Source of the DNA: Collinsella aerofaciens
GTDB taxonomy: Bacteria > Actinomycetota > Coriobacteriia > Coriobacteriales > Coriobacteriaceae
Reading direction: 5' to 3'
NCBI RefSeq assembly: GCF_015553355.1
Contig: NZ_JADNGN010000028.1
Span: 1 to 32,463 of the forward strand
DNA length: 32,463 bases
Shown here piece after piece: positions 25,087 through 30,825 of the stretch (positions are counted from its first letter, which is position 1; the number at the start of each line of letters is the position of its first letter). The notes under the pieces are model-generated. The model was given only the letters and a program-made list of their open reading frames with translations. It was not told the DNA's origin and did no database searches. The position numbers and the translations under genes were made by a program.

Positions 25087-25113
25087 GGGTGATTAAGTCG
25101 GCCTTAAGCACCC
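25087..25113. promoter_or_regulatory. divergent operator candidate between regulator and carboxypeptidase
   Basis: Arms of 11 bases, GGGTGATTAAG (25087-25097) and CTTAAGCACCC (25103-25113), match in 10 positions around a 5-base loop. It sits 10 bases upstream of the regulator's -35 and about 66 bases upstream of the carboxypeptidase -10, a good place for a response regulator acting both ways (inference). Confidence 0.45.
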
Positions 25114-25179
25114 TTGTGCCCGTTCGGGCGCGGATGTGGGCCACGCACGCACGCGATGATCGCCGACGCCGGCAAACGA

Positions 25180-25185
25180 TATACT
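25180..25185 (+). promoter_or_regulatory. -10 box of the carboxypeptidase gene
   Basis: TATACT on plus, 39 bases before the chosen GTG start; the -35 at 16-18 bases is poor. Its position inside the longer open frame argues that translation starts downstream of it. Confidence 0.45.
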
Positions 25186-25224
25186 CTAGTTTCAGAAGAG
25201 ACCATCCCGTCGAAAGCGAAATCC

Positions 25225-26565
25225 GTGAAGTCCCTCACCTCTTTTGCAAAGCGCTCAGCCCAGCTTGCCGCCGGCTTTGTCTGCGCTATCGCCCTTGCCG
25301 CTGGCGTGCCCACCGTCGCCGGCGCCCAAGTGCTCACGACCGACAATGTTTGCGGCAAAACCGCCGATGTGCGCGGTATCACGGCCGAAAACCTGCCCGA
25401 TATCGATGCGACCAATGCCCTCGTCATGGGCAAAGACGGCACCGTCTACTATGCCCGCGACGCCGATGAGCAGGTCAAGATTGCCTCGATCACCAAGGTC
25501 ATGACCGCAATCCTAACCGTCGAGAATTGCAAGATGGACGAGAAGGTCACAGTGAGCAACGCCGCGGCCACCGTGGGCAATTCGACCGCCGGCTTGCTCG
25601 AAGGCGACAAGCTTACCGTGGAGCAGGCGCTGCGCGGCCTGATGATTCCCTCGGGCAACGACGCCGCCATCGTGCTCGCCGAATATGTGGGCAAGAAGAT
25701 CGACCCTAAGACCAAAGACGCCGAGGCCACCTTTGTGAAGGCCATGAACGAGCGCGCTAAGAAGCTCGGCTGTACCGGTACGCTTTTTGAAAACCCGCAT
25801 GGTCTGGACTTTGATGAGTGGGCTGGCGATATGCACTCAACCGCACATGACGTAGCGCTGATGATGCAGGAGGCCATGAAAAACGACACGATCCGCGAGG
25901 TCGTAGCGAGCGAGGATTCCTGGATCGAGGTCACGGGCGCCGACGGCACCGACCATTCGCATTCCATGGACACGCATAACTATTTGCTGGGCCAAGATGG
26001 CAACATCGGCGGCAAGACCGGCACCACCGACGACGCGGGCTATTGCTTTACGAGTGCCTACAACCGCGATGGCGACGAGATCTACACCGTCGTTTTGAAC
26101 TCCACCACCACCGACCAGCGCTTTACCGATACCGCAACCCTTGCCAATTGGTACTACGGTCACAAGGTGACGGTCGCGATCGCCAACACGCAGGAAAAGA
26201 CCGCCAACGGCAACCCGCTTATGGCGCGCATTAGTCAAACCGACTGGACGGATAAGACGATCGACGCCACGCTCGCCGATCCTACGGCGCAAGCGACCGT
26301 GTTTTCCCTTGCCGGCGAGGTGACCGAAAAGGTTAGCTACGACGATCTTTCGGGCACGGTGCATGTGGGCGACAAGGTGGGCAGCGTTACGCTCAAGCAG
26401 GACGGCACCAAGATCGCCGTCATGGACCTGGTTGCCGACGAGGAAGGCGCAGGACCGAATCCCATTGAATGGCTGCTCGTGAAGCTCGATCGCTTGGGCC
26501 GCCGCATCGACAACCGGCCACTTGCGGCAGAGAGCGAGACCGTCGCCAAGGCTCCTGAGGTGTAG
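25225..26565 (+). CDS. serine-type D-alanyl-D-alanine carboxypeptidase (PBP5-like)
   Basis: Secreted, penicillin-binding D,D-carboxypeptidase of peptidase family S11; removes the terminal D-Ala of peptidoglycan pentapeptides. With a GTG start at 25225 the 446-residue product begins with a signal peptide (KSLTSFAKR, hydrophobic 12-31, cleavage near AGA). Catalytic motifs are SITK (Ser88-Lys91), SGN (143-145) and KTG (264-266). A PBP5-like beta domain follows (about 320-430). A frame reaching back to 25114 exists, but TATACT at 25180 and the signal peptide favour the GTG; its ribosome site (GAAAG) is weak. No C-terminal membrane helix is evident; the tail ends in Lys/Ala/Glu residues. It is the only long plus-strand gene, divergent from the VanRS-like pair; lowering pentapeptide levels would fit a wall-stress response. 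Confidence 0.94.
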   Translation: MKSLTSFAKRSAQLAAGFVCAIALAAGVPTVAGAQVLTTDNVCGKTADVRGITAENLPDIDATNALVMGKDGTVYYARDADEQVKIASITKVMTAILTVENCKMDEKVTVSNAAATVGNSTAGLLEGDKLTVEQALRGLMIPSGNDAAIVLAEYVGKKIDPKTKDAEATFVKAMNERAKKLGCTGTLFENPHGLDFDEWAGDMHSTAHDVALMMQEAMKNDTIREVVASEDSWIEVTGADGTDHSHSMDTHNYLLGQDGNIGGKTGTTDDAGYCFTSAYNRDGDEIYTVVLNSTTTDQRFTDTATLANWYYGHKVTVAIANTQEKTANGNPLMARISQTDWTDKTIDATLADPTAQATVFSLAGEVTEKVSYDDLSGTVHVGDKVGSVTLKQDGTKIAVMDLVADEEGAGPNPIEWLLVKLDRLGRRIDNRPLAAESETVAKAPEV

Positions 26566-26593
26566 AGCGCAAGAATAATCAGCCCACTGAAAG

Positions 26594-26622
26594 GAGGCGT
26601 CCGAAAGGATGCCTCTTTTTTT
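26594..26622 (+). terminator. carboxypeptidase gene terminator
   Basis: GAGGCGTCC-GAAA-GGATGCCTC followed by seven T, 29 bases past the stop codon: a strong intrinsic terminator. Confidence 0.92.
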
Positions 26623-26645
26623 GAGGGTTCGAATCCCCAGCCTCC
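26623..26645 (+). repeat. tRNA-Ser 3'-end-like fragment, inverted relative to the gene
   Basis: GGGTTCGAATCCCCAGC (26625-26641) is a 17-base exact inverted copy of the T-arm of the tRNA-Ser gene 65 bases away, followed by CCTCC resembling an acceptor 3' side. No D-arm or anticodon arm is present, so it is a fragment, not a gene. It lies between the converging terminators of the carboxypeptidase and tRNA-Ser. Confidence 0.6.
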
Positions 26646-26655
26646 TTTCTCCACA

Positions 26656-26685
26656 CAAAAAAAGGGCCCCAAATGGGACCCTTCT
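26656..26685 (-). terminator. tRNA-Ser terminator
   Basis: On minus AAGGGTCCC-ATTT-GGGGCCCTT followed by TTTTTG, 12 bases past the tRNA CCA end. The A/T runs on both sides may let it work in both directions. Confidence 0.85.
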
Positions 26686-26697
26686 TTAAATTCATAC

Positions 26698-26788
26698 TGG
26701 CGGAGAGCTGGGGATTCGAACCCCAGATGCCCTTTTGGGGCATACTCGCTTAGCAGGCGAGCACCTTCGGCCTCTCGGTCAGCTCTCC
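26698..26788 (-). tRNA. tRNA-Ser(GCT)
   Basis: Class II tRNA of 91 bases including encoded CCA. Acceptor GGAGAGC (5' end at 26788) pairs with GCTCTCC; anticodon arm CTCGC-CTGCTAA-GCGAG gives anticodon GCT, reading AGC/AGU; long variable arm ATGCCCCAAAAGGGCAT; T-arm GGGGTTCGAATCCCC; discriminator G. The long variable arm confirms serine. Confidence 0.96.
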
Positions 26789-26802
26789 GTAACAGCCGTT
26801 CT

Positions 26803-26831
26803 ATAGTAACCAAACAGCCAAGGATGGGCAA
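26803..26831 (-). promoter_or_regulatory. tRNA-Ser promoter
   Basis: TTGCCC (26826-26831) and TACTAT (26803-26808), 17 bases apart, 14 bases before the tRNA 5' end. Confidence 0.55.
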
Positions 26832-26880
26832 GAGGAAATTTTCTAATTGCCTAGCATCCTTTCCTCCTTGGAGGCTTCGC

Positions 26881-28638
26881 CTACCCCAGCGAGCGGTTGA
26901 GGGAGCCGAGCTCGTCGTTGCCCATAGTGCGCCACATTTGGAAGATGCAACCGCGTGCCAGGAAAAAGAAGCCGTTGTCGACCAGTTGCACAGCAGCATC
27001 TGCCAGCTGATTCGTCACGGCGGACACTGGCGGCAGCTCGAGTCCAGCCTTGCGGATGGTCTCGACCGCCTCCTCGAACGTCGGAGGCTCGCTGACGCCC
27101 ATCTCATTCATAAGGCCCTGCATTTCTTCCAGCGCACTACTGCCCGATTCCTCACCGCGCGGCACCAGACGGTAACAAGCCAGCGCTAGGTCGAGCTGAT
27201 CGCAATTCCAATAGGCAAACGCCAAGCGATAGAACAGGTAGCCGATTGCAGAACGATCGCTGGCAATACGTAGGCCGTGGCGCGCCACCTCGATAATCTC
27301 GTCAAAGCGCTCCAGACGCGCAAGCACGTTGATGAGCGCAAAGTGCGATTGCATGGACGAGCGTGCCAGATCGTAAAGATGGCGCACCTCGGGCAGTGCT
27401 CGTTCAAAGTCCTCTTGCTCGGCGTAAAAGCTGCAGATCTCGTGCTGGGCAAAGTACAGTGCATCGGGCGCACGAAGGATTCGCACAGAGCGGTCTTCTT
27501 CCAACACCGGTAGCACCATGCGCACCAGCTGGTTATCGCAAAACTGCGTTTGAACCGGACCTGTCGCCAAAAGCTCGGCGACGGCGCACTTAGCCTCCAA
27601 CTCCTCGACAAGACGGGAAAAGCCTTCAAAGGCACCTGTACGGTCGACTTTTGCCTGCTCGCGCAATTCAACAACGCGGGCCACGTATGGGTCGTCGTCC
27701 TCTTCCATGACCTCCAACTCGTCAGCCGTATCGGCAAGCAGCAGATCGCGTAGCGTCGGCGGCAGTGTGCGATGGTCATCACGCGGACGAGCATGAACCT
27801 CCGCAGGCTCAATCGTCTCCGGAGCGGTTGACTCATACGCCTCAAGCACACGCTTGCACGGCATATCGTCCATGTCCATGCTCTCAAGATCCTTGGCGAC
27901 AGGCACGCAATCGGCCAGATAGGCCGCGCGCCCAAAGAAATACGTTGCGACAACGCGCTCGCCCTGCTCACTGTCGGGAGCAGCAATCTGCACATAGCAG
28001 CGCGTGATGCAGGTGTCCGCGGCAAAACACGCTGCCGCAAGCGTAAGTGCCACGCGCGCATCGTGCTCCGCGGCCCAGATCGCGCGCATGTCCTCGTCCA
28101 GCTCGCGCCAGGCGTCATCCTGAGCGTCGTATTCACGTTGTGGCATGGCATCCACGACAGACCGCCCAAACCGAACGAGCATAATCCCCTCGGCAACGTT
28201 TGCCCGATAGGTATAGTCGAGCCGTGTGACCACGTTGAGCGCCTCAACGATTCGCGCAAAACGGGTGCGCACGTCCCACTCGCCGCCCGGCTGGCAAGCC
28301 ACCGTACCCGGTTTGCCCCACGGGTTATCGCTCGAGGCCGTATCGAGCAGTCGGGGAACATCGTTGGTCGTCTTAGCGATATGCCACGAATCAAAGAGTG
28401 CACAGCCCTCAAGGCTCGGCGACGAGGCCGCGGGGGCCAATCCGGCCCCGATGCGCTCAAGGATGCCGGAAAGGCGGTTGAGACGGCACTCTATTGCAAG
28501 CAGCATGTCAATCTCGTCCTGGTCCAGCAGGCTACGATCAAAATTGAGATAGAAAAGCTTTGAACGATCAATGCGAGCCAGGCTCATCTCGGACTTGGCA
28601 GCGATGGTGCGCAGACGGGGCAAGTCAATTTCGCTCAT
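26881..28638 (-). CDS. unknown TPR-containing protein, 3' part of a frameshifted gene
   Basis: The open frame gives 585 residues, with no enzyme motif recognised. Residues about 395-500 form helix-turn-helix repeats like TPRs (ALYFAQHEICSFYAEQEDFE; LFYRLAFAYWNCDQLDLALA). The front half is mixed alpha/beta with Trp-rich segments. The ATG at 28638 has no ribosome site (GCCGCCACCCTT precedes it). The same frame continues upstream as good coding sequence (TAPLPDAIETLLYRV, then YAATLMSEID), joining the end of the preceding frame if one T is added to the T5 run at 28741-28745. The two frames are therefore most likely one gene of about 813 codons. Alternatively, the overlapping ATGA at 28635-28638 could couple two genes. 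A cytosolic protein is likely. Confidence 0.72.
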   Translation of the reverse strand: MSEIDLPRLRTIAAKSEMSLARIDRSKLFYLNFDRSLLDQDEIDMLLAIECRLNRLSGILERIGAGLAPAASSPSLEGCALFDSWHIAKTTNDVPRLLDTASSDNPWGKPGTVACQPGGEWDVRTRFARIVEALNVVTRLDYTYRANVAEGIMLVRFGRSVVDAMPQREYDAQDDAWRELDEDMRAIWAAEHDARVALTLAAACFAADTCITRCYVQIAAPDSEQGERVVATYFFGRAAYLADCVPVAKDLESMDMDDMPCKRVLEAYESTAPETIEPAEVHARPRDDHRTLPPTLRDLLLADTADELEVMEEDDDPYVARVVELREQAKVDRTGAFEGFSRLVEELEAKCAVAELLATGPVQTQFCDNQLVRMVLPVLEEDRSVRILRAPDALYFAQHEICSFYAEQEDFERALPEVRHLYDLARSSMQSHFALINVLARLERFDEIIEVARHGLRIASDRSAIGYLFYRLAFAYWNCDQLDLALACYRLVPRGEESGSSALEEMQGLMNEMGVSEPPTFEEAVETIRKAGLELPPVSAVTNQLADAAVQLVDNGFFFLARGCIFQMWRTMGNDELGSLNRSLG

Positions 28639-29321
28639 AAGGGTGGCGGCATAGCGCTCGATACCGCTCGGATTCTCGGCATGGTCAACGCGGTAGAGCA
28701 GCGTCTCGATAGCGTCAGGTAGCGGTGCCGTGTTAAAGCCAAAAACACCTCGACCGGCTCGGGCAACTTTACGAGCTTGATCTTGTCGACAACATTTTGC
28801 ATACCCTCGTCGAGTCCGCCGGCGTCCGCCGTGCTCGCAATGGCATTTTCGGAGTCAGCGAATATCACGTAGCGCAGGAACATCGATGCCATGAACTCGC
28901 CGTAAGGAAGGGCGCGGGTCGAATTCCATGTCTCGTGGTCGGACTGCTCGCGCATGGGGCCTTCGGGAGAACCGACAGTTTGCGCACATGCGTGCATTGC
29001 ACCGTTGGCTTCCCTTACCATAATCTCACCAATACTGGAATCCGACTCGTCAAGGACCAGTTCCATGTCGGGATCGTTGGGCAGCGGAGCCTCGCTGACG
29101 GGGCGGTCCACCTTGTACACCTCACCCGAAACGTTTACGTAGCCCAAAAGCGACACATGACTTTTGCCAACGAATTCGACGACATAACAAGATTCATGCT
29201 GGTCCTCGCCAAAGAGTTTCCAGACCACGCCATATGAGCGTCCCGCAGGCTGCTCGGGCATCGCCGGAAAGCGCTTCTTGGGATCGAGAAACCTGAGCTT
29301 GTATGTCGGACGCTCTGCCAC
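28635..29321 (-). CDS. unknown protein, 5' part of a frameshifted gene
   Basis: This frame gives 228 residues from a GTG at 29321 (AGGGTG upstream); no family is recognised. Residues 1-193 look like genuine protein (KLRFLDPKKRFPAMPEQPAG; YVIFADSENAIASTADAGG). The last 35 (LALTRHRYLTLSRRC and on) are rich in Arg/Ser with rare TTA, CTA, AGA and CGA codons, which is foreign to this window, whereas the -1 frame over the same bases reads GFNTAPLPDAIETLLYRVDH and runs into the next frame. A one-base loss in the T5 run (28741-28745) explains this. It may be a true mutation, a phase-variable tract or a sequencing error. Confidence 0.7.
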   Translation of the reverse strand: MAERPTYKLRFLDPKKRFPAMPEQPAGRSYGVVWKLFGEDQHESCYVVEFVGKSHVSLLGYVNVSGEVYKVDRPVSEAPLPNDPDMELVLDESDSSIGEIMVREANGAMHACAQTVGSPEGPMREQSDHETWNSTRALPYGEFMASMFLRYVIFADSENAIASTADAGGLDEGMQNVVDKIKLVKLPEPVEVFLALTRHRYLTLSRRCSTALTMPRIRAVSSAMPPPL

Positions 29322-29467
29322 GAAATATCACCCTGATCGGTCGTTGAGAGAAGGAGTGGTCGCGGATGGGCCGCGACACCTACTCGGAATCTTACACGAG
29401 TCGACAGGAAATAGTCCGCTTTACGCCCGCGCCTCGACCGAGGTTCGAATCCATGCGGTGCTTACGT
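29322..29467. other. gap between the TPR gene and the tRNA-Arg modules
   Basis: It contains a perfect 7-bp hairpin GTCGCGG-ATGGG-CCGCGAC near 29359-29377 in the leader of the frameshifted gene, TAAGAT as a possible -10 near 29391, and the first copy of CGCCTCGACCGAGG followed by TTCGAATCCATGC (about 29430-29455), which recurs inside both tRNA-Arg modules. Confidence 0.4.
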
Positions 29468-29496
29468 AAAAGAAAAGCCCCCGTTGCCGGGAGCTT
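29468..29496 (-). terminator. terminator behind truncated tRNA-Arg end 1
   Basis: On minus AAGCTCCCG-GCAA-CGGGGGCTT followed by TTCTTTT. It has the same structure and place as the terminators behind the intact tRNA-Arg genes. Confidence 0.75.
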
Positions 29497-29506
29497 CAAT
29501 CTCAAA

Positions 29507-29525
29507 TGGTGCGGCGTATAGGATT
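29507..29525 (-). pseudogene. truncated tRNA-Arg 3' end, copy 1
   Basis: The last 19 bases of tRNA-Arg(ACG), from AATCC in the T-arm through TATACGCCGC and ACCA, are exact; immediately upstream on minus the sequence becomes the GC-rich spacer, so there is no D-arm or anticodon. The break falls inside the T-loop sequence TTCGAAT. Confidence 0.75.
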
Positions 29526-29657
29526 CCGCGCATCCGCTGCGCGGATCCGCACCGGCTTCGCCCGCCTGCCGGCGTGCTCGCCCGCTCGCTAAAAACGCCC
29601 CGCGTTTTCTTGGCGCTCGCGCCTCGACCGAGGTTCGAATCCATGCAGCGGCGACAT

Positions 29658-29686
29658 AAAAGAAAAGCCCCCGTTGCCGAAGGCTT
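29658..29686 (-). terminator. terminator of tRNA-Arg gene 1
   Basis: On minus AAGCCTTCG-GCAA-CGGGGGCTT followed by TTCTTTTA, ten bases past the tRNA CCA. Confidence 0.85.
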
Positions 29687-29696
29687 CAAGTTCAAT

Positions 29697-29773
29697 TGGT
29701 GCGGCGTATAGGATTCGAACCTATGACGTTCTGATTCGTAGTCAGACCCTCTATCCAACTGAGGTAACGCAGC
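29697..29773 (-). tRNA. tRNA-Arg(ACG), copy 1, with acceptor mismatch
   Basis: 77 bases including encoded CCA. Anticodon arm TCTGA-CTACGAA-TCAGA gives ACG (ICG after editing; reads CGU/CGC/CGA). D-arm ACCTCAGTTGGATAGAGG; T-arm TAGGTTCGAATCCTA. The acceptor 5' side is GCTGCGT against ACGCCGC, leaving a U3-C70 mismatch; the second gene has GCGGCGT and pairs fully. It has its own excellent promoter and terminator. Confidence 0.93.
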
Positions 29774-29785
29774 AACTTGTTGATT

Positions 29786-29814
29786 ATTATGCACATGGAC
29801 TGAATAATCGTCAA
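29786..29814 (-). promoter_or_regulatory. promoter of tRNA-Arg gene 1
   Basis: TTGACG (29809-29814) and CATAAT (29786-29791), 17 bases apart, 12 bases before the tRNA 5' end. The surrounding 29774-29890 is markedly AT-rich for this window and holds nothing else. Confidence 0.8.
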
Positions 29815-29890
29815 GCGTTTTTCAAAAAAAGTTATTGAATTTGATTTTTACTCATTTTAATCACTTGATGCGATCTTCGACGCATCGCGA

Positions 29891-29917
29891 TATAAAAACC
29901 CCCGTTGCCGGAGGCTT
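29891..29917 (-). terminator. terminator behind truncated tRNA-Arg end 2
   Basis: On minus AAGCCTCCG-GCAA-CGGGGGTTTTTATA. Confidence 0.75.
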
Positions 29918-29927
29918 CAAGTTCAAT

Positions 29928-29946
29928 TGGTGCGGCGTATAGGATT
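29928..29946 (-). pseudogene. truncated tRNA-Arg 3' end, copy 2
   Basis: Same 19-base tRNA-Arg 3' end as copy 1, with the same break point in the T-loop and the same spacer attached. Confidence 0.75.
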
Positions 29947-30078
29947 CCGCGCATCCGCTGCGCGGATCCGCACCGGCTTCGCCCGCCTGCCGGCGTCCTC
30001 GCCCGCTCGCTAAAAACGCTCCGCGTTTTCTTGACGCCCGCGCCTCGACCGAGGTTCGAATCCATGCAGCGGTGGCAT

Positions 30079-30107
30079 AAAAGAAAAGCCCCCGTTGCCG
30101 GAGGCTT
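30079..30107 (-). terminator. terminator of tRNA-Arg gene 2
   Basis: On minus AAGCCTCCG-GCAA-CGGGGGCTT followed by TTCTTTTA, eleven bases past the tRNA CCA. Confidence 0.85.
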
Positions 30108-30118
30108 TCGATTTCAAT

Positions 30119-30195
30119 TGGTGCGGCGTATAGGATTCGAACCTATGACGTTCTGATTCGTAGTCAGACCCTCTATCCAGCTGAGGTAACGCCGC
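30119..30195 (-). tRNA. tRNA-Arg(ACG), copy 2
   Basis: 77 bases including CCA; acceptor GCGGCGT pairs fully with ACGCCGC; anticodon arm TCTGA-CTACGAA-TCAGA, anticodon ACG; T-arm TAGGTTCGAATCCTA. It differs from copy 1 at the third acceptor base and in the D-loop (AGCTGG for AGTTGG). Confidence 0.96.
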
Positions 30196-30207
30196 AGCGC
30201 AAGACAT

Positions 30208-30236
30208 ATAAAACCACTTTAGTTCATTAGAGTCAA
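30208..30236 (-). promoter_or_regulatory. promoter of tRNA-Arg gene 2
   Basis: TTGACT (30231-30236) and TTTTAT (30208-30213), 17 bases apart (TTTATA at 18 also fits), 12 bases before the tRNA 5' end. Confidence 0.7.
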
Positions 30237-30274
30237 GCAAAATCTCAAACTTTTTTCGCGCGGGCCGCAATTTG

Positions 30275-30652
30275 TCACGCTGCACCACGAGCATCAGCGC
30301 TTTTCGTACGATCGATTGGCTTTTCGATCACATCGAACCCGACGCCAAGCTCCCCCAGAAGCGACCGCACCCGTTGGGCACAGTCGTAGTCGGCAAACGA
30401 AATGCTCAGCATTCGGGCCACCTGATTAGAAGATCCAACGCCATAGAAGTGCTCAAGGACAACAAGCGCCTCATGCGCCACAAACGTCTCGACCACATGC
30501 GGCGACTCCTCATAGCACCATTGCGTCAATGGTCCCTCACTCGTCTGCCGAACCACCAAGCCACCCATACCCGACGGCTCGCACGTTACCAGCAGGTGCT
30601 CCCCGCCCTCATCACTCTGGAACAACACAACCCGCTCGTCGAACAGCTCCAT
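30275..30652 (-). CDS. unknown 125-residue protein behind a LexA-like box
   Basis: I do not recognise the family. The 125-residue product is soluble and acidic, with alternating strands and helices (RVVLFQSD; LLVTCEPSGMGGLVVRQTS; CAQRVRSLLGELGVGFDVIE), somewhat like a small ACT/ferredoxin-like fold at its end; there is no signal or membrane helix. The start is ATG at 30652 with AAAGGGG five bases upstream, one codon inside a frame beginning with GTG. CGAACAAACGTTCT, close to the Gram-positive LexA/DinR box, lies 60-73 bases upstream, with TATGCT as possible -10, so SOS control is possible. It stands alone between tRNA-Arg and serS. Confidence 0.8.
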   Translation of the reverse strand: MELFDERVVLFQSDEGGEHLLVTCEPSGMGGLVVRQTSEGPLTQWCYEESPHVVETFVAHEALVVLEHFYGVGSSNQVARMLSISFADYDCAQRVRSLLGELGVGFDVIEKPIDRTKSADARGAA

Positions 30653-30711
30653 CACATCCCCTTTCTCTTGCTCTTAGTTAGCAAAAGCATAGCAGGTAAA
30701 TGCATGTATAC

Positions 30712-30725
30712 AGAACGTTTGTTCG
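30712..30725 (-). promoter_or_regulatory. LexA/DinR-like SOS box
   Basis: CGAACAAACGTTCT matches the Bacillus-type consensus CGAACRNRYGTTYC at 13 of 14 positions. It lies about 20 bases upstream of TATGCT, a possible -10 near 30688-30693, so it would overlap the -35 of the 125-residue gene. Confidence 0.5.
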
Positions 30726-30778
30726 TGTGTTTTCTATCGAGCTGTCCGCACGGCATGGTATGGACCTGCGCACGAAAT

Positions 30779-30803
30779 AGGGCGCCCCCGAAGGAGCGCC
30801 CTT
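30779..30803 (-). terminator. serS terminator
   Basis: On minus AGGGCGCTCC-TTC-GGGGGCGCCCT followed by ATTTCG, 22 bases past the serS stop codon. Confidence 0.8.
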
Positions 30804-30825
30804 GCATATCCCCTATGCAGCCAAC

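Larger units (their letters stand above)
29468..29773. repeat. tRNA-Arg module, copy 1 of direct repeat
   Basis: From left to right: terminator (29468-29496), a tRNA-Arg 3' end of 19 bases (29507-29525), a GC-rich palindromic spacer (about 29526-29650, with GCATCCGC-TGC-GCGGAT and a GCGTTTT-type stem), a second terminator (29658-29686) and an entire tRNA-Arg (29697-29773). The same order and nearly the same sequence recur at 29891-30195, a period of about 421 bases. Confidence 0.85.
29891..30195. repeat. tRNA-Arg module, copy 2 of direct repeat
   Basis: Same layout as copy 1: terminator (29891-29917), truncated tRNA-Arg end (29928-29946), palindromic spacer (29947 to about 30070), terminator (30079-30107), intact tRNA-Arg (30119-30195). 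The spacer differs from copy 1 at only a few positions (for example GCGTCCTCG for GCGTGCTCG and ACGCTCCG for ACGCCCCG). Confidence 0.85.

Noticed and set aside
25114-25224. Upstream start of the carboxypeptidase at 25114 or 25156
   Set aside because: These starts lack ribosome sites, precede the TATACT box, and would place 37 or 23 charged residues before the signal peptide.
23067-26565. Acquired glycopeptide resistance cluster
   Set aside because: Only the regulatory pair resembles Van proteins; no D-Ala-D-Lac or D-Ala-D-Ser ligase, VanH or VanX homologue is in the window, and base composition matches the neighbours.
28635-28748. Programmed -1 frameshifting in the TPR gene
   Set aside because: The site G-TTT-TTG is not a full slippery heptamer and no clear downstream stem or upstream SD-like stimulator was seen; an indel is simpler.
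29430-29650. Plus-strand tRNA suggested by GGTTCGAATCC in the repeat units
   Set aside because: No five-base T-stem, acceptor or anticodon arm can be formed around it; only the T-loop-like core is present.
29468-30195. CRISPR array
   Set aside because: Only two long repeats of about 305 bases, containing tRNA genes; no short regular repeats or unique spacers, and no cas genes.
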